Positions 15,940 to 22,831 of a stretch of DNA of 64,000 nucleotides are shown here, piece after piece; the first letter of the stretch is position 1; each line of letters starts with the position of its first letter. The stretch lies in contig WYBX01000042.1 in the NCBI GenBank assembly GCA_011525695.1, forward strand, positions 28,961-92,960, read 5' to 3'. Both the position numbers and the translations under genes were made by a program. The notes beneath the pieces were generated by a model. The model had not been told where the DNA came from and did no database searches. It was given only the letters and a program-made list of their open reading frames with translations. This DNA comes from Verrucomicrobiia bacterium (GTDB taxonomy: Bacteria > Verrucomicrobiota > Verrucomicrobiia > Opitutales > Opitutaceae).

Positions 15940-17184
15940 ATGGTCTCCGTCCTTTGGATCGTCGCGGCCCTCCTGGCCCTGCGACTGGTCGCGCAAATTG
16001 CACTGGCGGCGCTGAACCGCGCCGAGGTGCGCCGCCATCGGGATGCCCCGCCGCCCGCCGTCGCAGCCATCATGGATCGCTCGACCTACGCCCGGGCGGC
16101 GGCCTACACGCTGGAGAAGTCCCGTTTCGAGATGTTCACGGGCATTTTCGACACGCTCGTGCTCGTGCTGGTGCTCTTCGGGGGCATCCTCCCGGTCCTC
16201 TTCGCCGAAACGCTGGAATGGGCCGGGCCCGGTTCCACCTGGAACCATGCGCTGTTCATCCTGCTGGCGGGGGTCCTGCTGTCCATCCCCGGACTGCCGT
16301 TCGAATGGTGGGAGCAGTTTCGGATCGAGGAAAAATATGGCTTCAACCAGAGCACCCCGGGGCTCTGGGTCTCGGACAAGCTGAAGGGGCTTGCGCTGGT
16401 CTTCGCGCTGGGCTTCCCGCTCCTCTGGGCGCTGCTTTCCCTCGTGCAATGGGCCGGCGCCACGTGGTGGATCTGGGGCTTCGCCCTCGTATTCGGATTC
16501 CAACTCCTGATGCTCGTGCTCTATCCGAAGCTCATCCTGCCGCTCTTCAACAAGCTGACCCCGCTGCCCGAGGGCGACCTGCGCAGCCGGTTGCTGGCCC
16601 TGGGCGATCGCACCGGGTTCCGGGCCAGCACCATCGAGGTCATCGACGGCTCGAAACGATCGGGGCACTCCAACGCCTACTTCACCGGGTTTGGCCGGTT
16701 TCGCCGCATCGTGCTTTTCGATACGCTGATCGCCCAGCTCACGCCCGAGGAACTGGAGGCGGTGCTGGCCCACGAAATCGGGCATTACCGCCGCGGCCAT
16801 ATCCCGAAGATGATTGCGATGTCGGCGGTCACGATGTTTGCCGGCTTTGCCGCGATCGCGTGGCTGGCGCGCAGCCTTTGGTTCAATCCGACCTTCGGGT
16901 TTCCCGCCGGAGAGCTGGCGCCGTCCTTCCTGCTTTTCGGCCTGCTGAGCGGCGCGGTGACGTTCTGGTTTTCGCCGCTCCTGAACCTGCTTTCCCGCAC
17001 CTACGAGTACGAGGCGGATGCCTTTGCCCGCGAAGCGATTGGCGGTCCGGCCGCGATGGTGGGTGCGCTGCGCAAGCTCGCGCAGAAGAACCTGACCAAT
17101 CTCACCCCGCATCCCTGGTTCAGCCGCTTCTATTACTCCCACCCGACGCTGGTCGAAAGGGAGGCGGCGCTCGTCCAGGATTGA
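15940..17184 (+). CDS. M48 family metallopeptidase, Ste24/CAAX prenyl protease type
   Basis: Membrane zinc protease of the Ste24 (M48A) type, 414 residues. Seen: several hydrophobic segments in residues 1-200, the conserved HSNAYFTGFGRFRRIVLFDT stretch (about 243-262), the zinc-binding HEIGH at 278-282, and the third ligand in the YEYEAD motif (Glu356, Asp360). Known members cut prenylated or misfolded membrane proteins; in bacteria a membrane-protein quality-control role is usual, and prenyl substrates are not expected. The reading frame continues far upstream antisense to xseB/dxs, but that part has no family similarity; the ATG at 15940 begins directly at the first membrane helix and is chosen. 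The EEP gene downstream follows by 26 bp and is probably co-transcribed. Confidence 0.9.
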   Translation: MVSVLWIVAALLALRLVAQIALAALNRAEVRRHRDAPPPAVAAIMDRSTYARAAAYTLEKSRFEMFTGIFDTLVLVLVLFGGILPVLFAETLEWAGPGSTWNHALFILLAGVLLSIPGLPFEWWEQFRIEEKYGFNQSTPGLWVSDKLKGLALVFALGFPLLWALLSLVQWAGATWWIWGFALVFGFQLLMLVLYPKLILPLFNKLTPLPEGDLRSRLLALGDRTGFRASTIEVIDGSKRSGHSNAYFTGFGRFRRIVLFDTLIAQLTPEELEAVLAHEIGHYRRGHIPKMIAMSAVTMFAGFAAIAWLARSLWFNPTFGFPAGELAPSFLLFGLLSGAVTFWFSPLLNLLSRTYEYEADAFAREAIGGPAAMVGALRKLAQKNLTNLTPHPWFSRFYYSHPTLVEREAALVQD

Positions 17185-17210
17185 TTCCCGTGCCGGCCCG
17201 GGCTTCCAGC

Positions 17211-18140
17211 ATGACTGCGCCGAGGCTGCGTCTGCCTTCGCTCGGCCTCCTGCTGGGGCTTCTGCTGGCACTCATCGCGGCCCGGGCCGAGACACTCACG
17301 ATCGCCACGTACAACATCGAGAATTATGTCCCGGCCAATCGGCTGACGGAGGCGGGGTATCGCCAGGATTACCCCAAGCCCGAGGCTGAAAAGCAGGCGC
17401 TGCGCACCGTCATCCGCGGTCTCGATGCCGATGTCCTGGTCCTCCAGGAAATGGGCCCGGCCCCGTTTCTCGAGGAATTGCAACGGGACCTCCGCGGGGA
17501 AGGGATCGATTATCCGGTGGCCAGGCTGGCCGAGGCCGCGGATCCCGATCGACACCTGGCGGTCCTGTCGCGCCGGCCACTGCAGAGCGTGACTACCCAT
17601 GCGGAACTCGAGATTTCCTATTTCGGCACCAGGGAGACGGTGAAGCGCGGGCTGCTCGAGGCGGTCATTCCCACTGCGGCCGGCGAGGTGACGCTGTTCG
17701 CGATCCATCTCAAGAGCCGGTTCACCGATCGGCCTGATGATCCCGGCTCGGCCATTCGCCGCGGCGCCGAAGCCACCGCCATTCGGAACTTCGTCCTGCA
17801 GCGCTTTCCACAGCCGGCCCGCGCGCGGTTCATCATCCTGGGGGATTGCAACGACGGGCGAACCAGCCGTGCGCTCGGTTATCTGCAGAAACGCGGCAAG
17901 ACCGTGATCGCGCGGGTGCTGCCGGCCGCGGATTCACGTGAGGAGGTCTGGACGTATGCCTACCGTCGCGACGACAGCTATTCGCGAGTCGATTTCATCC
18001 TGGCATCCGCCGGGCTGATCCCGCACGTGCGGGACGGCCGGGCCCGCATCTACGATGGCGCAGCGGTCCGGGCCGCCAGCGACCACCGGCCTGTGTTCGT
18101 GGTCCTCGAGCTGAACGGCACTATGACCGCCAAAAACTAG
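17211..18140 (+). CDS. exported endonuclease/exonuclease/phosphatase-family protein
   Basis: Second EEP-superfamily phosphoesterase of the window, 309 residues, shorter than the one at 12 kb. Seen: a cleavable-looking signal peptide (residues 1-25, hydrophobic run LLLGLLLALIAARA), then ATYNIENY, VLQEMG, a LGDCNDG segment, SRVDFIL and the terminal SDHRPVF with the catalytic Asp-His pair. Substrate unknown; periplasmic nuclease or phosphodiesterase are the obvious options. ATG at 17211 is chosen because it opens the signal peptide; GTG at 17190 is in frame. The gene starts 26 bp after the M48 peptidase and ends facing the lipoprotein gene on the other strand. Confidence 0.85.
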   Translation: MTAPRLRLPSLGLLLGLLLALIAARAETLTIATYNIENYVPANRLTEAGYRQDYPKPEAEKQALRTVIRGLDADVLVLQEMGPAPFLEELQRDLRGEGIDYPVARLAEAADPDRHLAVLSRRPLQSVTTHAELEISYFGTRETVKRGLLEAVIPTAAGEVTLFAIHLKSRFTDRPDDPGSAIRRGAEATAIRNFVLQRFPQPARARFIILGDCNDGRTSRALGYLQKRGKTVIARVLPAADSREEVWTYAYRRDDSYSRVDFILASAGLIPHVRDGRARIYDGAAVRAASDHRPVFVVLELNGTMTAKN

Positions 18141-18141
18141 T

Positions 18142-18232
18142 CTAGCAGCCCGTCAGCAAGGCCCACCAAGTTGCCGGAAAAATGGCATGAATGCTTGCTG
18201 CGCTCGACTGCAAGTCCGACGGGCTGCCAGGC
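18142..18232. repeat. structured intergenic element between convergent genes
   Basis: Ten-base perfect arms GCAGCCCGTC (18145-18154) and GACGGGCTGC (18218-18227) enclose a second 7-bp pair, CAGCAAG (18154-18160) with CTTGCTG (18194-18200). It begins right after the EEP stop codon and runs into the stop of the minus-strand lipoprotein gene. A related arrangement occurs at 30125-30210. Probably a folded transcript end; terminator function is inferred. Confidence 0.5.
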
Positions 18233-19153
18233 CTACCGCGGCGTCACCGTCACCGGAATCGTGATTTCGCCGGAGCCGTAGCCCTTGAGGAACAGGCTGC
18301 CCTGGCCGGGACGGCCACCCTCGACGTTGACGGTGACCTGCGTCTGGCCCTGCGGGACAATGACCTCGGGCATGATGATGCTCTCGGGAACGTCCGTGGT
18401 GATGTCGATCAGCGATCCGCCTGGGGGGGCCGGATTGGGCAGGGTGAAGGAGACCAGCTGCTGCTGCCCGCTGCGCAGCGTGAGCGAACTCGGGAAGACC
18501 GTGACGCTGCTGGGATCGATGCGAAACGTGCCGACCGGCGAATCGCTCGCCACGCTCCGGAGGGTGACCTGGTAATTGCGTCCGGGCTCGAGCGCGGGCA
18601 CGTAGAAGCTGAGCGCGTTCGGCGACTCGAAGACGGTGCGGGCCGGGGTGCCGTTGAAATCGATCACGTCCTGGGGCGTGAAACCGCGGCCGACGACACT
18701 GATCCGTGCGCCGACGGGCCCGCGGTTGACCTCGAGCGAGAGGACGTAGCGCCGGACGAGTTTGACCCGCTCGACCTTCGTGTAGGTTTCCTGCGGCGTG
18801 CGCGTCGAGTTGCCCACGATGCTGTAGTTCACGAGGTAGTAATAGGCGATCTCGTCGCGGTTGGGCGGAAGTTGGTACTCAAACTCGTACAAGCCTTCGC
18901 CAATCGGGCTCCGCTTCATCGGGAAGCTCTGGCCATCGACCACGATGTAGGGCGTGATCGATTCCGGCGGGACGGTGTTCGTGCGGGCGGAGATGCGCAG
19001 CGTGAAAGTGTAAATCTGCGAGGGGTTCTCCGGCATGGTCGCCGGCGTAAGATTCGTCAGCGTGACGGTTTGGCAGCCGGCGAGGATGAAACTAAGCGCA
19101 AAGACGAGCCCCAGGGTGATTTTTCTCGCGGGAGAAATTCGGTTGGTGTGCAT
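18233..19153 (-). CDS. IPT/TIG-domain lipoprotein
   Basis: Predicted outer- or inner-membrane lipoprotein, 306 residues. Seen: basic N-terminus, hydrophobic stretch and a canonical lipobox FILAGC with the lipidated Cys at 27; a first beta-rich domain (about 28-150) rich in aromatic residues; an IPT/TIG immunoglobulin-like unit (about 160-240, with GARISVVGRGFTPQD); and a C-terminal beta domain (240-306). It has no catalytic motif I can identify. IPT/TIG folds usually bind ligands or act as structural modules in surface proteins. It is transcribed divergently from hemW with only 44 bp between the starts, and it converges with the EEP gene. Function in the cell is unknown. Confidence 0.8.
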   Translation of the reverse strand: MHTNRISPARKITLGLVFALSFILAGCQTVTLTNLTPATMPENPSQIYTFTLRISARTNTVPPESITPYIVVDGQSFPMKRSPIGEGLYEFEYQLPPNRDEIAYYYLVNYSIVGNSTRTPQETYTKVERVKLVRRYVLSLEVNRGPVGARISVVGRGFTPQDVIDFNGTPARTVFESPNALSFYVPALEPGRNYQVTLRSVASDSPVGTFRIDPSSVTVFPSSLTLRSGQQQLVSFTLPNPAPPGGSLIDITTDVPESIIMPEVIVPQGQTQVTVNVEGGRPGQGSLFLKGYGSGEITIPVTVTPR

Positions 19154-19197
19154 TTGATTGCTAGAGTGAGAAGCCGGGCGAATCAGGATCGTTAGTA

Positions 19198-20394
19198 ATG
19201 AGCGGCCAACGCACAGAGCAAGCCAAAGCTGACACGGGACGGGCGCCGCTGGGCGTTTACGTCCACGTGCCTTTCTGCGCGTCCACGTGCGACTTCTGCG
19301 CCTTTTATCAAACCGTGCCGAAAGCGAGCGATGTCCATCGGTACCTGGCGGCGATCGATCGTGAAGCGGAACTCGTGCCCTGGTCGCGGCCGATCACGAC
19401 CGTGTTCTGGGGTGGAGGCACCCCCGGGATGCTCGCGCCTAAGGATTTGACCCGGCTGGCGGAGCGGGTGCGTGCCAACAGTGGTGGCACGCCGGTCGAG
19501 TGGACGGTGGAACTGGCGCCCGGCTCGGTGATCGACTCGCGGCTGGAGGTTCTGCGGGAGGCGGGCGTGACCCGGGTGTCGATGGGGGTCCAGAGTTTTC
19601 AGCCCGGCTTGCTCGAGGCGCTCGGCCGGCAGCATTCGCGTCAGCAGGTTTACCGGGCTTATGATCGCGTGCGCCGAGCGGGCTTCCCGGTGGTGAACAT
19701 CGACCTGATGTTTGCCCTGCCCGGCCAGACGGCAGGGGAATGGGCGGCCGATGTCCGGGAAGCCGTGGCGCTCGAGCCCGACCACCTGTCGACTTACTGC
19801 CTGACGTTCGAGGAGGATACGAAGCTCTGGGTGAAGTTGTCGCAGGGGCGGGTGAAACTCGATCCGGAGCATGAAGCCGCGCTTTACCGGGCGACGTGGC
19901 GCCAGCTGGCGGAGGCCGGCTACGCGCAATACGAGGTCTCCAACTTTGCCCGGCCCGGAAAGGAATGCCTCCACAACCTGAATACCTGGAGGATGCACGA
20001 GTGGATCGGGCTGGGGCCGTCGGCCGCCTCGCAGCATGGGGGCTGGCGCGGCGCCAATGTGGCCGATCTCGCCGGTTGGGAGACACGGATCGCTCGCGGC
20101 GAGCGGATGACGGAAGATCGCGTTGCGCTCAATCCCGCGCTGCTGGCGGAGGATGCGCTGATTTTCGGACTGCGGATGAACGCCGGCGTGGACCTGGCCG
20201 CGTGGCGGGACCGCGCCCCGTCGGCGCCCTGGCTGGCCATTGAGGAAACCCTGGCCGCGCTGGCCGATGATGGATTGCTGGTGCGCAACGGCCCGGTCGT
20301 GCGGCTGACGGACGACGGCCGGCTGGTCGCCGATGCGGTGGGCGCAGAGATCATGGCGGCGTTTGAAAATGCCGTGCCGGAGGCAGCCGGGTGA
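19198..20394 (+). CDS. hemW: radical SAM HemW-like protein (coproporphyrinogen III oxidase-like)
   Basis: Radical SAM protein of the HemN/HemW group, 398 residues. The iron-sulfur ligands are Cys27, Cys31 and Cys34 in the CxxxCxxC motif CASTCDFC, and the SAM-binding GGGTP follows at 72-76. The short N-terminus and the CDFC form match HemW, a heme-binding protein thought to deliver heme to membrane oxidoreductases, rather than true HemN, which needs extra N-terminal residues and additional cysteines; the oxidase activity is therefore not expected. Its stop codon overlaps the GTG start of the next gene by 4 bases, so the two are co-translated. Start ATG at 19198 fits the distance to the Cys motif. 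Confidence 0.88.
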   Translation: MSGQRTEQAKADTGRAPLGVYVHVPFCASTCDFCAFYQTVPKASDVHRYLAAIDREAELVPWSRPITTVFWGGGTPGMLAPKDLTRLAERVRANSGGTPVEWTVELAPGSVIDSRLEVLREAGVTRVSMGVQSFQPGLLEALGRQHSRQQVYRAYDRVRRAGFPVVNIDLMFALPGQTAGEWAADVREAVALEPDHLSTYCLTFEEDTKLWVKLSQGRVKLDPEHEAALYRATWRQLAEAGYAQYEVSNFARPGKECLHNLNTWRMHEWIGLGPSAASQHGGWRGANVADLAGWETRIARGERMTEDRVALNPALLAEDALIFGLRMNAGVDLAAWRDRAPSAPWLAIEETLAALADDGLLVRNGPVVRLTDDGRLVADAVGAEIMAAFENAVPEAAG

Positions 20395-21404
20395 ACTGGC
20401 GGTTTGTGCTGCTCGCGGGGCTGGCCGCGACCCCAGGGTTCGGCCAGCGGCTGGAACTGGTCTGGCCAACGCCAAATCCGGCCTGGTCGGAGGGGCGTCC
20501 ACCGGGCGCCTGGTTGCAGCATGCCGGTTCGGGCGACCCCGAGTCTGGCGGTTATGGCGGAGTCCGCAGTGGTGGCACGCAATTCCACGAAGGCATCGAC
20601 ATCCGGCCGGTTTCGCGGGATCGGCAGGGAGAGCCGGCGGATGCCGTGTTCGCAGCCATGGCGGGCGTGGTCCGGCACGTGAATGCGCATCCCGGCAAGA
20701 GCAGTTATGGTCGCTATGTCGTCCTGGAACATCCGGGGCACTCGCCGGCCGTCTACACGCTCTATGCCCACCTGGCCCGGATTGCCCCGGAGGTGCAAGT
20801 CGGCCGGGAATTGGCGGGCGGGGCGGTATTGGGCACGATGGGACGCAGCGCCGCCGGCTACACGATGCCCAAGGACCGCGCGCACCTGCATTTCGAGATC
20901 GGATTGGCGCTCACCACGGATTTTCAGCCATGGTACGACCGGCAACGGTTTGGCAGCCCCAACGATCACGGGATGTGGAATGGCATGAACTTGTCGGGAC
21001 TTGATCCGTTGGACTTTTTCGAGGCCTGGCGCAGCCGGCGGATTGGTTCGGTTCAGGATTATTTCCGGCTGCTCCAGCCGGTGGTGCGGCTCCGGCTGGC
21101 GACGTTCCGGATCCCGAATTTCATCCGGCGGTATCCGGGGCTCCTGACGAAGCCGCTGCCGATCGGGCCCGTGGCGGGTTGGGAAATCCAGTTTTCATGG
21201 AGCGGCGTGCCGTTCGCGTGGACGCCGCTCGCGGCGGCGGACATCGCCGGAATGCGGCGCGAGGTTCCCCGAATTATCGAGGTCGACGCCGCGGTGGAAC
21301 GCCGGGAGCGGAGCAAGTCGCTGGCCGTGCTTCGGCGAGGCAGCTGGGCCGTCGGCCCCGATCTCGAGCCGGTGCTGGAACTCCTTTTCGGGATCCGGCT
21401 GTGA
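20391..21404 (+). CDS. M23 family (LytM-type) peptidase, exported
   Basis: Zinc endopeptidase of the LytM/M23 fold, which cuts peptide cross-links of peptidoglycan or serves as a non-catalytic activator. The 337-residue product has a signal peptide (about 1-19), the metal ligands His66 and Asp70 in FHEGIDI, and the catalytic/ligand HLH at 165-167 followed by FEIG, so the active site looks intact. The C-terminal 130 residues are a separate domain with no motif I know. It starts with GTG inside the stop codon of hemW. No coiled coil of the NlpD/EnvC kind is present. After it comes a long repeat-filled intergenic region. Confidence 0.85.
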   Translation: MNWRFVLLAGLAATPGFGQRLELVWPTPNPAWSEGRPPGAWLQHAGSGDPESGGYGGVRSGGTQFHEGIDIRPVSRDRQGEPADAVFAAMAGVVRHVNAHPGKSSYGRYVVLEHPGHSPAVYTLYAHLARIAPEVQVGRELAGGAVLGTMGRSAAGYTMPKDRAHLHFEIGLALTTDFQPWYDRQRFGSPNDHGMWNGMNLSGLDPLDFFEAWRSRRIGSVQDYFRLLQPVVRLRLATFRIPNFIRRYPGLLTKPLPIGPVAGWEIQFSWSGVPFAWTPLAAADIAGMRREVPRIIEVDAAVERRERSKSLAVLRRGSWAVGPDLEPVLELLFGIRL

Positions 21405-21791
21405 GCGCCGTAGGGGCGCAGCCCTCGGGCCTCAGGACACTTCGGACAATCATTCAGTCACGCAGCGTAGGGGCGCAGCCTTGCCTGCGGCTTTGGACAC
21501 TTCGAAAGGTGTGGCCGTGACGGAGCACGGCCCTCCATGAATCCAATTCTGATCTTGGGATTCGAAAACGGGATCCTGGAGGGACGCCCTCCGTGGCGTC
21601 CACAAACCCGATGGTAAATTCATTCTGCGCAGCGCCTCGATCTTTGTGGCCGTGACGGAGCACGGCCCTCCATGAATCCAATTCTGATCTTGGGATTCGA
21701 AAACGGGATCCTGGAGGGACGCCCTCCGTGGCGTCCGAAATGCGAAACGGCATTGATCGCGGCGGGGCGCCGCATCCCCGGCAAATGGTGG
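21405..21791. repeat. repeat-filled intergenic region with a 92-bp perfect direct duplication
   Basis: No gene is seen in these 387 bases. A 92-bp sequence at 21510-21601 is repeated exactly at 21645-21736 (135-bp period). Each copy holds two hairpins with a CTCCGT loop on one strand: 21513-21532 and 21582-21601, then 21648-21667 and 21717-21736. Upstream, two copies of GTAGGGGCGCAGCC occur near 21410 and 21467. The hairpins belong to the dispersed family described in the findings. Confidence 0.85.
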
Positions 21792-22166
21792 TTAACTCTG
21801 AGGCTTGAGCTGCGCCAGCAGCGACCGGAACCCGGGATGACCCTTCAACGTTTCGAGATCCGGATCCTGCAGCATCCAGTCGAAATCACGGTAACCCAGC
21901 TCGATTGCCCGTTTCAAAACGCCGAGCGCATCGCGTTCCCGCCTGGCCAGGGCCAGGCTGCAGGCGAGGTTGTAATGGGCGGTCGCGTTCTTTGGCTGCA
22001 GCTTCACCAGCCGGCGATCCATCTTCAATCCGTCGGCGATCCGCCCCTGTCGCGTGTACAGCGCTCCGAGCAGTTCGATGACGGCGGCGTAACCGGCATT
22101 GCGACGGAGGATGGATTCGTAAAAGCGGGTTTCGAACTCGGGATCGTGCGCTTTGTCCTTGGGCAT
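21792..22166 (-). CDS. small tetratricopeptide-repeat protein
   Basis: A 124-residue cytoplasmic protein with about two TPR-like helical pairs, e.g. around residues 20-52 (AAVIELLGALYTRQGRIADG) and 53-88 (NATAHYNLACSLALARRERD). TPR modules bind other proteins; no partner can be named. The reading frame runs further upstream, antisense to nothing but overlapping the Fur-like gene, so the ATG at 22166, 20 bases after that gene's stop, is taken as the start. It is probably the second gene of a fur-TPR operon on the minus strand. The C-terminal segment (GYRDFDWMLQDPDLETLK) resembles the ends of TPR proteins that close with a capping helix. Confidence 0.75.
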   Translation of the reverse strand: MPKDKAHDPEFETRFYESILRRNAGYAAVIELLGALYTRQGRIADGLKMDRRLVKLQPKNATAHYNLACSLALARRERDALGVLKRAIELGYRDFDWMLQDPDLETLKGHPGFRSLLAQLKPQS

Positions 22167-22186
22167 CTGGGAAAATCCTCGCGTGG

Positions 22187-22651
22187 TCAGCCGCGTCTCG
22201 GGCAGGTGCCCGTCTGCCGGAACGCGTCGCAATGCGCGCTCACCTGCAGCCGCTGCGACACCGGCGTCAGCCCCAGCTTCGACGAAACGGTGCTGCCGTA
22301 CCACTCCATGAAGGGCGCGCTGATTTCGAAGATCTTGTCGCAATCCAGACAGACCACCTGTGCCACCTGCGTGCGTCCGCCCTCGACGTTGGGCCGGTAG
22401 AATTTCTCACCCGATCCGATGTCCACTTCCCGAAGCAGCGAGCTTTCGGTCATGATTGGCAGCGTGCGATAGACGGTCGCCCGCGAGACGGAGTCATCAA
22501 TCTGCCGGGCAAAATCGAGCAGCTGTTCCGCGGTGAAGTGATCGTTCTTGGCGAAGGCCGCATCGAAGATGGCCAGCCGTTGATTGGTCGCGCGCAGTCC
22601 TTTTTGGACCAGGAATCTTCGAAATTTTTCGCGGGCGGCGGGGATGCTCAC
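22187..22651 (-). CDS. Fur-family transcriptional regulator lacking the histidine-rich metal site
   Basis: A 154-residue Fur/PerR/Zur-family repressor. Seen: the winged-helix DNA-binding domain (about 8-88, with [14 protein letters not shown] as recognition helix) and the dimerisation domain with Cys101-x-x-Cys104 (CLDC) and Cys141/Cys150. In typical members several histidines precede the first CxxC and form the regulatory metal site; here the segment reads [14 protein letters not shown] and the whole protein has only two histidines (38 and 140). The sensed signal is therefore unclear, although structural zinc is plausible. The start is GTG at 22651. A perfect 18-bp inverted repeat lies 67 bp upstream in the divergent priA promoter region and could be its operator. 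Confidence 0.88.
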   Translation of the reverse strand: MSIPAAREKFRRFLVQKGLRATNQRLAIFDAAFAKNDHFTAEQLLDFARQIDDSVSRATVYRTLPIMTESSLLREVDIGSGEKFYRPNVEGGRTQVAQVVCLDCDKIFEISAPFMEWYGSTVSSKLGLTPVSQRLQVSAHCDAFRQTGTCPRRG

Positions 22652-22717
22652 GAGGCGAATGTCTCGCTACGCTCGGCCGTGTCAATGGGATCGTGGGCGG
22701 CCCCGCGCCCCGTTGCA

Positions 22718-22759
22718 CCTGCCATTTCGATGTCACACGTATGACATCGAAATGGCAGG
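22718..22759. promoter_or_regulatory. 18-bp perfect inverted repeat between fur-like gene and priA
   Basis: Arms 22718-22735 and 22742-22759 are perfectly complementary around a 6-base centre (CACGTA); the core reads TGTCA-N6-TGACA. It lies in the 180-bp divergent region. It does not resemble the classic AT-rich Fur box. It could be an autoregulatory operator of the Fur-like protein or a hairpin in the leader of either mRNA. Confidence 0.55.
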
Positions 22760-22831
22760 GACCGGGATTGCGCCCTGGTGCGATGCTGGCTCCCCACAAA
22801 GAATTTGCGCCGGATTGGTCGACGGCCCGTG

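Noticed and set aside
21405..21791. Possible CRISPR array because of direct repeats
   Set aside because: Only two long repeats with internal hairpins and a conserved spacer; no cas genes.
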